DNA of 53,709 bases, from positions 1-53,709 of the forward strand of contig NZ_QFVR01000024.1 in NCBI RefSeq assembly GCF_003143975.1, written 5' to 3'. Positions within the stretch are counted from its first letter, which is position 1; each line of letters opens with the position of its first letter. The DNA is from Kurthia sibirica. GTDB taxonomy: Bacteria > Bacillota > Bacilli > Bacillales_A > Planococcaceae. The position numbers and the translations under genes were made by a program. Below are positions 42,698 to 52,271 of this stretch, in pieces. The notes below the pieces were generated by a model. The model was not told the origin of the DNA. It did no database searches and saw only the letters and a list, made by a program, of their open reading frames with translations.

Positions 42698-43507
42698 CTA
42701 TTGTACTGAATTTGATAAAATCTCATCCAGCGTATAATCCAATACACGTTTTTGCTCGAATAATTCGATTTGAAGTATTCGTTCTAAGATATTCATGCCT
42801 ACGACTTTACCTTTACCATCTGGTGTATTCACCGTATAGCCGATATCAGGCATTTTTTCGCGCACTTCTTCATACTCATCATTTTCATACTTCAAGCAGC
42901 ACATTAAGCGACCGCAAAGACCTGATATTTTTGTCGGATTTAACGATAAGTTTTGATCCTTCGCCATTTTAATAGACACCGGTTCAAAATCACCTAAAAA
43001 CGTTGAACAACAAAGCATGCGACCACATGGACCAATACCACCTAGCATTTTCGCTTCATCTCGTACACCGATTTGACGCAATTCAATGCGTGTGCGGAAT
43101 ACTGCTGCTAAGTCTTTAACCAGCTCGCGGAAGTCAACGCGACCTTCTGCCGTGAAATAAAAGATTATTTTATTGCGATCAAATGTATATTCAACATCTA
43201 CTAGCTTCATCTCTAGCACATGTTCTTTTATTTTTTCTGTAGCTAAATCAAATGCTCGCTGTGAATCTATATTATTCGTCTCCACTTGGAAACGATCCTT
43301 TTCATCAGCAGGGCGCACGACTGTTTTAAGGGGTAAGACGACATCTTCTTCTTCTACTTCGCGCATTGGTACGACAATTTTACCATATTCAACGCCACGA
43401 GCCGTTTCTACGATGACGTATTCACCCTTTTCGATCACAAATTCTTTTGGGTCAAAATAATATATTTTACCCGCCTTTTTAAAGCGAACACCTACCACTT
43501 TATACAA
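42698..43507 (-). CDS. ricT: RicT (YaaT), PSP1-domain component of the Ric complex
   Basis: 269 aa with a PSP1 C-terminal domain. Two cysteine clusters (GPCGRMLCC and GLCGRLMCC) are the [4Fe-4S] ligands known in the RicAFT complex. In B. subtilis this complex speeds Spo0A phosphorylation and guides RNase Y processing. Keeping it without sporulation genes points to the RNase Y role. It overlaps holB by 5 bp. Confidence 0.93.
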   Translation of the reverse strand: MYKVVGVRFKKAGKIYYFDPKEFVIEKGEYVIVETARGVEYGKIVVPMREVEEEDVVLPLKTVVRPADEKDRFQVETNNIDSQRAFDLATEKIKEHVLEMKLVDVEYTFDRNKIIFYFTAEGRVDFRELVKDLAAVFRTRIELRQIGVRDEAKMLGGIGPCGRMLCCSTFLGDFEPVSIKMAKDQNLSLNPTKISGLCGRLMCCLKYENDEYEEVREKMPDIGYTVNTPDGKGKVVGMNILERILQIELFEQKRVLDYTLDEILSNSVQ

Positions 43508-44504
43508 AGGATTTCCCCTCCTGCAGGTTCAGCATGAGCTGTTCCATTAATAACGTTCGATTCATATTGCTCTGTAAATTTTTTCTCGCCACTAAAATTG
43601 CTTGTAGTTGGCTCGACAATACATCATACGACGAACGTAATGCTACACCACTCCAATATTGTTTCATATCAGGGTAAGTGAGCTCTATTTCCGGATTAGC
43701 CTTCATTGCTACGATATCGCGAATTGCGAATAACAGTAGGTCTAATGCCAATTCCATTTGATCTTTTTCTTTAAACGTCGGCAACCAATCTTCGTGCACA
43801 ACCAACAATGATTCATGCACATTTTTCGATAGCGACTCTACTAATTTTAACACTGTTTTTCTTGCATGTGCAAACGCATCATCTTGAGATAATTTTTCAG
43901 CTTCTTTTAAATCTGCTGTAATCATGCTTATAGTAGACGCAATGGACTTTGTAACACCATGCTGTTCTAAGTAAGTCATCACAATTTTTTTCGCTACAGG
44001 TTGGAATTTTATATGCTGACATCTTGAGCGAATCGTTGGAATTAAGGCATTGATATTGTTCGTAATAAAAATGGCTGTTACATGACCATCCGGTTCTTCA
44101 AGATATTTCAAAAGTTTATTGGCCGATTTTACATTCATTCTTTCCGCCTCATGCACAATATAAATTTTACGACCTGCTTCTAGTCCGGTTTTGCTTAATT
44201 CATGTAATAAAACATCGATTGCATCCACCTTTATAAATTGTCCATCGGGAAAAACTTCATGTAAATTAAGGTGATTTCCTGAACTTAATCTTTGGCAGCT
44301 TCTACATGTTTCACATGGAACATTATCCTGTGGGTTTTCACAAAATAGTAATGCCGTGAAAAAGCGCATCATCTCTTCCGTTCCAGAGCCATTGGCCCCT
44401 TCAAATATGTATGCATGACCTATTTTACCATTTTTATATACAGCCTGAAGCTGTTTTAATACATTTGGTTGTGTCGATTTCAGCAGTTCCAAATTATAAT
44501 TCAT
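43500..44504 (-). CDS. holB: DNA polymerase III delta' subunit
   Basis: Clamp-loader subunit. 334 aa from MNYNLELLKSTQP, with GAGGTG before the ATG at 44504. Zinc-binding cysteines are in CENPQDNVPCETCRSC, and the sensor-1 region is TNNINALIPTIRSRCQ. The P-loop position reads EGANGSGTEEM, without the Lys of GKT/S; delta' subunits are known to lose ATP binding, so this need not mean loss of function. Confidence 0.92.
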   Translation of the reverse strand: MNYNLELLKSTQPNVLKQLQAVYKNGKIGHAYIFEGANGSGTEEMMRFFTALLFCENPQDNVPCETCRSCQRLSSGNHLNLHEVFPDGQFIKVDAIDVLLHELSKTGLEAGRKIYIVHEAERMNVKSANKLLKYLEEPDGHVTAIFITNNINALIPTIRSRCQHIKFQPVAKKIVMTYLEQHGVTKSIASTISMITADLKEAEKLSQDDAFAHARKTVLKLVESLSKNVHESLLVVHEDWLPTFKEKDQMELALDLLLFAIRDIVAMKANPEIELTYPDMKQYWSGVALRSSYDVLSSQLQAILVARKNLQSNMNRTLLMEQLMLNLQEGKSFV

Positions 44505-44523
44505 GATTCTCACCTCTTTTTTT

Positions 44524-44561
44524 AAAAAAACCTGTGAATCGGCATATGACCGAGACACAGG
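44524..44561 (-). terminator. Terminator of darA-yaaR
   Basis: CCTGTG (44531-44536) and CACAGG (44556-44561) with inner TCGG/CCGA-type pairing. Seven T follow on the minus strand. It overlaps the region just upstream of holB. Confidence 0.85.
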
Positions 44562-44563
44562 AA

Positions 44564-45001
44564 CTAAGTGTATAGGTTAATTAATAAGCCTTTAAGTTCA
44601 CCTATTTTTGCTAACAGATCCACAGAATTTTTTTCTTCATTTAACATGTCTTCTGTTAACTCTACTAACTTTTGATCTATCGTATCAACTATTTTTAAAC
44701 GACGGCTCTCACCAAAGCGATTCCATGTATGGGATTGTTTTAGCTCCATACCATTTGAAACAGCTTCTTTTAAAAATCGTTTTACTAACATTTTAAACTT
44801 CGCCATATCTCGAAGGTTTCTAGAACGTGCAATGCGATCACCTGCCGATGATATATCCCCGAGCAACTTAGCAATTTGATCAGTTTGCATTTTTTGACCT
44901 TGTGCGACAACCAAATTACCAAAACGATTATTGGGCTGTTGATTTTGTATGGGCTTACGTGCCTGATTATTATTTATCCGAAGATCTTGATTAATCTTCA
45001 C
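44564..45001 (-). CDS. yaaR: YaaR family protein (DUF327)
   Basis: 145 aa, hydrophilic and mostly helical, with the family core LGDISSAGDRIARSRNLRDM. Function unknown. GTG start at 45001 after GGGGGAG. It follows darA by 16 bp and holds its usual place before holB. Confidence 0.9.
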   Translation of the reverse strand: MKINQDLRINNNQARKPIQNQQPNNRFGNLVVAQGQKMQTDQIAKLLGDISSAGDRIARSRNLRDMAKFKMLVKRFLKEAVSNGMELKQSHTWNRFGESRRLKIVDTIDQKLVELTEDMLNEEKNSVDLLAKIGELKGLLINLYT

Positions 45002-45017
45002 TTAACTCTCCCCCACT

Positions 45018-45371
<354 letters not shown>

Positions 45372-45507
45372 TTATGTCTCTGAACTGTAACACCATTCAT
45401 ACAGGTGTTACTTCTCGAAAAATGACTTCGAGCAATCCCCCAAATCCTTCAGGTTTTATGATTTAATTATTTAAATTATACCACAACTAGATTCTTGCTT
45501 TCCTCAC

Positions 45508-46134
45508 TTACATAGATGTTTTTAAAATTCCATAAACCTGTTCTACAACATCATCAATATTTTTAGATGCATCTACAATGTGAATGCGCTCTGGGTATTT
45601 ATCGGCTAACTGCAAGTAAGCTTCACGCACGCTACGATGAAACGCTAAGCTCTCCACATCTAAACGGTTCACTTCACGATCTTTATGTGCGTTAATTCTT
45701 GCGAGGCCAACCGCTGGATCCAAGTCAAATAACACCGTACAATCAGGTAATTTTTCTCCAATTGCAAAAACATTAATATTATAGACTTCATCGATGCCTA
45801 AACCACGTCCTACACCTTGATATGTCAAAGATGAATCGATAAAACGATCACATAATACCATCTTTCCAGCATCTAAAGCCGGCTGGATTTTTTCTACAAA
45901 ATGCTGACTTCTCGCAGCAGCATATAATAAAGCCTCTGTTTTCGCGTCCATTTCGGTATGTTCCTTATCCAATATAACGTCGCGAATTTTTTCAGCTATT
46001 TTACTACCACCTGGCTCACGGGTAGTTACTAAGTCTATTCCCTCTAATTGCAATTTTTGTGCAATTATTTTTAAAATTGTTGTTTTTCCAGCCCCTTCAG
46101 GACCTTCAAAAGTAATAAATTTAGCTTTTGTCAT
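45508..46134 (-). CDS. tmk: Thymidylate kinase
   Basis: Phosphorylates dTMP to dTDP. 208 aa with P-loop FEGPEGAGKTTILK, the DR motif in LCDRFIDSSLTYQG, and TREPGG. ATG 46134 is preferred; a TTG one codon upstream has slightly better spacing to GAGGTG. It is divergent from the DUF819 gene. Confidence 0.95.
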   Translation of the reverse strand: MTKAKFITFEGPEGAGKTTILKIIAQKLQLEGIDLVTTREPGGSKIAEKIRDVILDKEHTEMDAKTEALLYAAARSQHFVEKIQPALDAGKMVLCDRFIDSSLTYQGVGRGLGIDEVYNINVFAIGEKLPDCTVLFDLDPAVGLARINAHKDREVNRLDVESLAFHRSVREAYLQLADKYPERIHIVDASKNIDDVVEQVYGILKTSM

Positions 46135-46236
46135 CAACCAATACACCTCTTAAATTCTAGTACTCTTATTATACATGAACACTATGATAAACTATAAACT
46201 ATAAAAATAACATAATTTTTAAGGGGAGGTTTAATT

Positions 46237-47451
46237 TTGATTCAAGCAAATGACACGATGACACTTTGGGGGATTATTATTATCTTAGCTTCTCTCAGTA
46301 TTTTTTTAGAACAAAAGTATAAGTGGGCTGGTCGTATATCTGGTGCTGTAATTGCCTTAGTGAGTGCAATTATCTTATCCAATACAGGTATTATACCAAC
46401 GGAGTCCCCTGTTTATGATGCCGTATGGACTTATATTGTTCCAATCGCCATTCCGCTCTTATTATTTCAAATTAATGTCCGAAGTATTTTTAAAGAAAGT
46501 GGGCGTTTATTACTTATTTTCTTTATCAGCTCAATTGGTACCGTTGTTGGTGCAATCACAGGTTTCTTTCTATTAAAAGACCATATTCCATATCTTGATC
46601 GTATTGGTGCGATGATTGGTGCTTCTTATATTGGTGGTGGTGTGAATTTCGCCGCCATGACAGCCAAGTTTGAAACACCAGGAGCAATGGTTTCTTCAAC
46701 AGTAGTTGCTGATAATTTAATGATGGCACTACTTTTCATACTATTAATCATTATTCCAACATTGAAGTTTTTCCGTAGACGTTTTTCAACGCCTCATGTC
46801 GATGCTGTCGAAAAAATTGAAGCGCAAGGTGGTAAACAAAATTCAGCACAGAGCTTTTGGGTACGTAAAGATATTTCTTTAAAAGATATCGCACTCGCAG
46901 TGGGTACAACCTTTTTTATCGTTGTTGTATCAAAAAAACTAGCTCAATTACTAGATACACTCATTCCTTCAGGTAATGATGTATCCAGCATACTTAATTT
47001 TGCTAATGCTTTATTTGGTGATCACTATTTAATGATTACAACGATTACTTTCTTATTATTATGGCTATTCCCAAAATATTTTGCTTCATTTAATGGCAGT
47101 CAAGAAATCGGTACATATTTAATCCATATTTTCTTTGTTGTAATCGGTATTCCTGCTTCTATACCATTAATTATTGAAAACGCGCCTTTACTACTTGCCT
47201 TTGTAGCAATCGTCGCATTCAGCAATCTACTGATCTCTCTAGTGGTTGGTAAACTCTTAAAAGCAGACTTAGAAGAAATCTTGCTTGCTAGTAACGCGAC
47301 TATCGGTGGTCCTACAACAGCTGCTGCACTTGCCATAGCAAAGGGTTGGACCAATCTTGTTGGACCGATTCTCGTCGTTGGTACGGTAGGTTATCTAATA
47401 GGAAACTACCTTGGTACCTTCCTTGGCACTTGGTTCGCAACATTCATGTAA
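46237..47451 (+). CDS. DUF819 family integral membrane protein
   Basis: 404 aa with about ten or more hydrophobic helices and the family motifs GASYIGGGVNFAAM (about 127-140) and NATIGGPTTAAALA (about 353-366), whose repeated Gly-rich turns suggest an inverted-repeat transporter fold. A YjcL-like putative transporter of unknown substrate. TTG start at 46237 after GGGGAGG. Nothing in the context fixes its role. Confidence 0.85.
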   Translation: MIQANDTMTLWGIIIILASLSIFLEQKYKWAGRISGAVIALVSAIILSNTGIIPTESPVYDAVWTYIVPIAIPLLLFQINVRSIFKESGRLLLIFFISSIGTVVGAITGFFLLKDHIPYLDRIGAMIGASYIGGGVNFAAMTAKFETPGAMVSSTVVADNLMMALLFILLIIIPTLKFFRRRFSTPHVDAVEKIEAQGGKQNSAQSFWVRKDISLKDIALAVGTTFFIVVVSKKLAQLLDTLIPSGNDVSSILNFANALFGDHYLMITTITFLLLWLFPKYFASFNGSQEIGTYLIHIFFVVIGIPASIPLIIENAPLLLAFVAIVAFSNLLISLVVGKLLKADLEEILLASNATIGGPTTAAALAIAKGWTNLVGPILVVGTVGYLIGNYLGTFLGTWFATFM

Positions 47452-47479
47452 CCAGCTATCCAACTAACTTAAATTAATA

Positions 47480-47540
47480 AAAACACCTTTCATTGGTAAA
47501 GTGGGTTTTGTCCATACCCATCTTCCATGAAAAGTGTTTT
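47480..47540. terminator. Bidirectional terminator between DUF819 gene and siderophore ATPase
   Basis: AAAACACCTTTCAT (47480-47493) pairs with ATGAAAAGTGTTTT (47527-47540) with one mismatch. An inner stem GTGGGT/ACCCAT adds stability. Convergent genes end on either side. Confidence 0.85.
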
Positions 47541-47541
47541 T

Positions 47542-48339
47542 TTATTTTATAATACGTCCCTTACCGTAAGGTAGACACATTGGTGTACCAAATAAAGGGT
47601 CTGCAATCATTTTACAATTCATATCAAAAACTGTTTTCACGAGTGCTTCTGTCATAATATCTTCCGGTTTTCCTTCTTGAAAAATAGTGCGATTTTTAAC
47701 CGTAATAATATGATCTGCATAGCGACAGGCTAGATTAATATCATGTAATACCATAATGATTGTACGATTTTGAGTTTCATTCAATTCAAATAATAAATCT
47801 AATATTTCAATTTGATGTGTTAAATCTAAATAGGTTGTAGGCTCATCTAATAAAATAATATCCGTATCCTGTGCTAAAGTCATCGCAATCCATGCTCTTT
47901 GGCGCTGTCCACCAGATAATTCATCGACATTTTTATGTTGTAGTGTCGACATACCTGTTGCTGTAATTGCGTTTAAGACAATTTCCTCATCGTGTTGTGA
48001 CCATTGCTTACGCCAATTTTGATGTGGATATCGACCTTGTTTCACTAGTTGAAGTACCGTCAATCCCTCAGGTGCGATAGGTGATTGAGGAAGTATTGAC
48101 ATTTTTTTTGCAATGTCTTTAGTTGATTGTTCAAAAATATTTTTACCATCTAGTAATACCGCACCTTTTTTAGGTTTTAATAAACGGGCAATAGAGCGTA
48201 ATAAAGTAGATTTTCCACAGCCATTTGCACCGATTAACACGCTAATTTTATTCATTGGAATAGTTAAATTTAAATTTTCTATGATAGGCTCTACCCCATA
48301 ACTTAATGTTAGCGATTCAACCTTTAACGACTCTGTCAT
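47542..48339 (-). CDS. Iron-siderophore ABC transporter, ATP-binding protein
   Basis: 265 aa FecE/FhuC-type ATPase. Walker A GANGCGKST, signature LSGGQRQRAW, Walker B IILLDEPTTYLD. It is the last gene of the fecC-fecD-fecE-like minus-strand unit and is close to B. subtilis YusV. It powers import through the two permeases encoded just upstream. Confidence 0.95.
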   Translation of the reverse strand: MTESLKVESLTLSYGVEPIIENLNLTIPMNKISVLIGANGCGKSTLLRSIARLLKPKKGAVLLDGKNIFEQSTKDIAKKMSILPQSPIAPEGLTVLQLVKQGRYPHQNWRKQWSQHDEEIVLNAITATGMSTLQHKNVDELSGGQRQRAWIAMTLAQDTDIILLDEPTTYLDLTHQIEILDLLFELNETQNRTIIMVLHDINLACRYADHIITVKNRTIFQEGKPEDIMTEALVKTVFDMNCKMIADPLFGTPMCLPYGKGRIIK

Positions 48340-48353
48340 ATTTTCTAATCTCC

Positions 48354-49409
48354 TTAATGCTTCGGTTTTTTTAGTAGTAAATAGATGAAATACGGAGCAC
48401 CAATTGCTGCCGTAAAGACGCCTGCTGGTACTTCTAATGGATTGAACGCAGTGCGGCCAATAATATCTGCCACGACAACTAAAAAGGCTCCAATTGCCGC
48501 ACTTGTAGGAAGTAGCAACCCAAACGCCGAACCGACTAATCTACGAGCAATATGCGGTGCAATTAATCCTACAAAACCAATAGCACCTGTGAATGCGATA
48601 GCGCTTGCTACTAAACTAGAACATAAAATTATAAGAGTGAATCGAAATTTTTGGACAGATTGCCCTAAACTTGTTGCAGTTTCATCACCAAAATCTTGGA
48701 CATTCAAATGTCGTACAAGAAATGATAGTACAATTAATAAACTAATAATAACAGGCACCATAATTTGTACCTCATGCCATTCAGCCGTTCGGACACTACC
48801 TATGATCCACTTCTGTGCTTCAGCAGCTAGATGAATGGGGCCAATAATCATTAATAATGTCGTCAATGCCTGTAGAAAAATCGAGACACCCAAACCAATA
48901 AGTACGAGACGAGATGGTGTGACACCATCTTTCCATGCCAATAAATATACGACAAGACCCACCAATGTAGCCCCTACAAAACCAGCGAGAGGCATCCACT
49001 GAATACTTACAGTTAATGAATGATTTAAATCGCTGAATAACGCTAAAAAACCAACTACAGCTGCTCCTCCACCGGCAGAAATACCAATAATATCTGGTGA
49101 TGCAAGTGGATTCTTAATCATCCCTTGCAAAACAGCGCCTGCAACAGCTAAAGCAATACCCGCAAATGCAGCAACGATGATTCGAGGTAATCTAAAATCA
49201 TTGATAACTAATTGAGTATAGTCATCACCATAACCAAAAATAGCTTGTATTACTCTAATAGGGCTTATAAAAGACTCACCGAAAGATCCACTTAATAAGA
49301 AGGCCATCACGGCAAGAAAACAGATGAAGGCTGCTCTTTTGGCGATATGTAGATCGACTAAAAAAGATACTGATTGATTAAATAAACGTATAGATTTTAA
49401 TTTCTTCAT
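48354..49409 (-). CDS. Iron-siderophore ABC transporter permease (second)
   Basis: 351 aa FecCD-family permease with about ten membrane helices and the GAVLQGMIKNPLASPDIIGI and GFVGLIAPHIARRLVG motifs that contact the ATPase. Closest in style to B. subtilis YfhA. It overlaps the preceding permease by 4 bp (ATGA) and pairs with it as a heterodimer. Confidence 0.94.
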   Translation of the reverse strand: MKKLKSIRLFNQSVSFLVDLHIAKRAAFICFLAVMAFLLSGSFGESFISPIRVIQAIFGYGDDYTQLVINDFRLPRIIVAAFAGIALAVAGAVLQGMIKNPLASPDIIGISAGGGAAVVGFLALFSDLNHSLTVSIQWMPLAGFVGATLVGLVVYLLAWKDGVTPSRLVLIGLGVSIFLQALTTLLMIIGPIHLAAEAQKWIIGSVRTAEWHEVQIMVPVIISLLIVLSFLVRHLNVQDFGDETATSLGQSVQKFRFTLIILCSSLVASAIAFTGAIGFVGLIAPHIARRLVGSAFGLLLPTSAAIGAFLVVVADIIGRTAFNPLEVPAGVFTAAIGAPYFIYLLLKKPKH

Positions 49410-50410
49410 GTTCTCCCCCCTTTTGTTCTAGCTAAATAAATAAAGAATGGGGTACCTATAAATGCTGTCATCACACCGACTGGTACTTCACTAGGCATAA
49501 TAATAAAGCGTGCTGCAACATCTGCCACTATCAATAATATGGCACCTAATAATGCGGCCATTGGAATAAGCCAGCGGTGATCCGTACCAATAATTTTCCG
49601 TGCAAAATGAGGGATAATAATTCCTACAAAACCAATAGGTCCTGATATAGCAACCGCACCACCTGCAAGTAATATGGTGATGATACCGATAATAAATTTA
49701 AATAAACCAAGTTTTAAACCTAGCCCTCTGGCGATATCATCCCCCAATGCAAGTACATTCATTTTAGACGATATGGCCATCGCCATAATCCAACCGATGA
49801 CTAAATAAGGTAGCACAGATAAAAGTATTTCAATTTTACGTCCTTGAACTGAACCCGCCAACCAAAATAACACTTGATCCATATTCGCCTCATTCATCGC
49901 TAATAACCCTTGAGTATATGATGCAAATAATGCACTAATTGCTGCTCCTGCCAATGTTATTTTTATCGGGGTAGATGCTGTACCACCAGCTGCGCTAATA
50001 CCTAAAACAACTACAGTTGCTACGGCCGCACCAATAAAAGCAATCCAGGCAAAGGCTTGTAAACTTGTTATATTAAAAATAACAAGTGCAAATACAACAG
50101 CAAATCCTGCTCCTGCATTGATTCCGAGTATGCCAGATGATGCTAATGGATTTTTCGTTAATGTTTGTAATAATACACCAGTGATTGCTAATGAAGCACC
50201 TACACTTGCGGCAATCAAGGCTCGAGGTATACGCACATTTTGAATAATGATTTGTTCGTTTGAATGATCAAAATTCATAAATGATTGTATCGTAGTATGT
50301 AATGATGTATCCGCATAGCCATACAGTACACTAATACACATAAAAAAAAGTGTACATAGTAAGGCAATGACTAGTCCAAGTACTTTATATTTATTTTTCA
50401 CTAGTATCAT
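49406..50410 (-). CDS. Iron-siderophore ABC transporter permease (first)
   Basis: 334 aa FecCD-family permease (GVLLQTLTKNPLASSGILGI, GFVGIIIPHFARKIIG). It is the first gene of the minus-strand unit, YfiZ-like. AAGGAG lies about 11 nt before the ATG. Its promoter is divergent from the binding-protein gene and covered by the same Fur box. Confidence 0.94.
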   Translation of the reverse strand: MILVKNKYKVLGLVIALLCTLFFMCISVLYGYADTSLHTTIQSFMNFDHSNEQIIIQNVRIPRALIAASVGASLAITGVLLQTLTKNPLASSGILGINAGAGFAVVFALVIFNITSLQAFAWIAFIGAAVATVVVLGISAAGGTASTPIKITLAGAAISALFASYTQGLLAMNEANMDQVLFWLAGSVQGRKIEILLSVLPYLVIGWIMAMAISSKMNVLALGDDIARGLGLKLGLFKFIIGIITILLAGGAVAISGPIGFVGIIIPHFARKIIGTDHRWLIPMAALLGAILLIVADVAARFIIMPSEVPVGVMTAFIGTPFFIYLARTKGGRT

Positions 50411-50436
50411 CTATGTAATTCTCCTTTAAAAAAATA

Positions 50437-50510
50437 TTGACTTTGTTATATTGTCATTATATGATTATAATTGAAAATGATTATCATTTAAGATAAGAAC
50501 TATCATAGTT
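50437..50510. promoter_or_regulatory. Divergent promoters with a Fur box
   Basis: Plus promoter: TTGACT (50437-50442), 17 nt, TATGAT (50460-50465). Minus promoter: CTTAAA (50487-50492), 17 nt, TATAAT (50464-50469). The Fur box TGAAAATGATTATCATTTA (50472-50490) covers the minus spacer and the plus start site, so one site can silence both when iron is plentiful. A palindrome AACTATCATAGTT (50498-50510) follows and may be a second, weaker site. Confidence 0.85.
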
Positions 50511-50535
50511 TATCATAGAAATCGGGGGAAAAAAA

Positions 50536-51510
50536 GTGTCAAATTTCAAGAAGCTTTTCACACTTCTACTTACATCTATTACATTAATCGTCTTAGCTGC
50601 ATGTGGTAATTCTTCAAAAGAAACAAGTGATCATAAAACCGAAGCTGCTAAAACGATTAAACATGCGATGGGTACAGCCGACATCAAAGGTACACCAAAA
50701 CGCGTTGTCGTATTAACAAATGAAGGTACTGAAGCTGTGCTTGCCTTAGGTATTAAACCTGTAGGTGCTGCTAAATCTTATGAAGGTGACCCTTGGTATG
50801 ATCATATTAAAGAACAAATGGGCGATGCAGTTGTAATTGGTACTGAATCAGAAATCAGTATAGAAAAAATTGCATCATTAAAACCAGATTTAATTATCGG
50901 TACGAAGATGCGTCAAGAAAAAGATTATGATAAACTCAAAAAAATTGCACCGACTGTATTTTCTGAAACATTACGTGGTGATTTCAAAAGTAATTTCGAG
51001 CTTTACTCACGCGCTTTAAATAAAGAAGCTGAGGGTAAACAATTATTAAAAAATTATGATGATAAAGTGGCTACAACAAAAAAAGCATTAGGTGATCAAA
51101 CAAAACAACAGGTTTCAGTCGTTCGATTTATGACTGATAAGAGCCGCATTTATTACACAGATTCATTTTCAGGAGTAATTTTTGAACAACTTGGCTTCCC
51201 ACGCGTACCTGAGCAAGAAAAATTCTTTAAAGATAATGACAAGCTAGGTAAATTAGCTGTAGATTTAGGAAAAGAAGCGATTCCTGATATGAATGGTGAC
51301 GTTCTTTTCTACTTCACATTCATGCCTACTGGTGATGATAGCGCATTAACAACTGAAAAAGAATGGACTGCTGATCCACTTTGGAAAAACTTAGATGTTG
51401 TCAAAAAAGGCAATGTTCATAAAGTAGATGATGCAATTTGGAATACTTCTGGTGGTATCTTATCTGCAAATATAGTCGTTGATGAAATAAAAGAAATTTT
51501 TTCTAAATAA
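50536..51510 (+). CDS. Iron-siderophore substrate-binding lipoprotein
   Basis: 324 aa with a lipoprotein signal (about 1-22, lipobox VLAAC) and a type III periplasmic-binding fold (RVVVLTNEGTEAVLALGIKPVG, KIASLKPDLIIGTK). It resembles the B. subtilis YfiY hydroxamate-siderophore receptor. GTG start after GGGGGAAAA. It delivers ferric siderophore to the divergent permeases. Confidence 0.94.
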   Translation: MSNFKKLFTLLLTSITLIVLAACGNSSKETSDHKTEAAKTIKHAMGTADIKGTPKRVVVLTNEGTEAVLALGIKPVGAAKSYEGDPWYDHIKEQMGDAVVIGTESEISIEKIASLKPDLIIGTKMRQEKDYDKLKKIAPTVFSETLRGDFKSNFELYSRALNKEAEGKQLLKNYDDKVATTKKALGDQTKQQVSVVRFMTDKSRIYYTDSFSGVIFEQLGFPRVPEQEKFFKDNDKLGKLAVDLGKEAIPDMNGDVLFYFTFMPTGDDSALTTEKEWTADPLWKNLDVVKKGNVHKVDDAIWNTSGGILSANIVVDEIKEIFSK

Positions 51511-51517
51511 TATAATC

Positions 51518-51551
51518 AGCACTTCATTCTTTTTGAATGAAGTGCTTTTTT
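51518..51551 (+). terminator. Terminator after the binding-protein gene
   Basis: AGCACTTCATTC (51518-51529) and GAATGAAGTGCT (51535-51546) form a perfect 12-bp stem with T residues after it. The reductase gene just downstream would depend on read-through or a promoter of its own. Confidence 0.92.
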
Positions 51552-51581
51552 AAAATAGTATGATAGGAAAGGTTGGTATCA

Positions 51582-52211
51582 ATGAATCTACAACAATATA
51601 ATATTATACAGCAAGAAAAAATACCTCATGATGCACTTTCATTACAATATCTGCTGCAAGCCGATATACTATTACCTCTTGTCGAGAATTATTCACAAAA
51701 AATCGGCACACAGTCATTAGCCACAGCTGCTTCACTATTTTTAAAAAAACTAGCTCTTTTGACTGCTTCTTCTTCCGTCGACTACTATGGTTTTCATAAT
51801 AGCAAAGCAGACTGGTGGCCAGAAGCTGTTTTTGATGCACAAAATTTCCAATTAATTTTACCGAATATAAGCTATTCTCTACTACAAGTAAATTGGCAGC
51901 ATAGATTATTAAATGACTTTTTTTCACCTATCATTCAATTGCTCTCTAAACACTATAAAATCCCCCAAAAAATCCTTTGGGAAAATATTGCTATTAGACT
52001 CAATAGACCTTTCAGAAAATATGCACCCTTCCTATCGATCGAACAACTACACATCGTCTTCAATTCTTTAACAACTTGCTGTTCAGCGATTCGTCCTTAT
52101 ATGGTCTTTCAACAATACAGTGCTGTTCGGCTCACATGCTGTCGCTCTTATTTAGCCCCACACCTTCCTACCGACAAATCACATTGTTCCATTTGTCCTC
52201 TCATACATTAA
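51582..52211 (+). CDS. FhuF-like ferric-siderophore reductase
   Basis: 209 aa. The N-terminal part resembles the helical FhuF/IucA C-terminal fold, and the C-terminus carries the [2Fe-2S] cysteine pattern CC-x14-C-x2-C (LTCCRSYLAP ... HCSICPL). Such proteins reduce imported ferric siderophores in the cytoplasm to release iron. ATG 51582 has GAAAGG 9 nt upstream. Its position beside the Fur-regulated uptake genes supports the role. An additional CC pair lies near residue 164. Confidence 0.85.
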   Translation: MNLQQYNIIQQEKIPHDALSLQYLLQADILLPLVENYSQKIGTQSLATAASLFLKKLALLTASSSVDYYGFHNSKADWWPEAVFDAQNFQLILPNISYSLLQVNWQHRLLNDFFSPIIQLLSKHYKIPQKILWENIAIRLNRPFRKYAPFLSIEQLHIVFNSLTTCCSAIRPYMVFQQYSAVRLTCCRSYLAPHLPTDKSHCSICPLIH

Positions 52212-52230
52212 AAATCATGGTATTCCTCAA

Positions 52231-52266
52231 AAGAATCAATCAATGCCCTATAGATTGATTCTTTTA
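52231..52266 (+). terminator. Terminator of the FhuF-like gene
   Basis: GAATCAATC (52233-52241) with GATTGATTC (52253-52261), then T residues; flanking A residues make it possibly bidirectional. Confidence 0.82.
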
Positions 52267-52271
52267 CTAAT

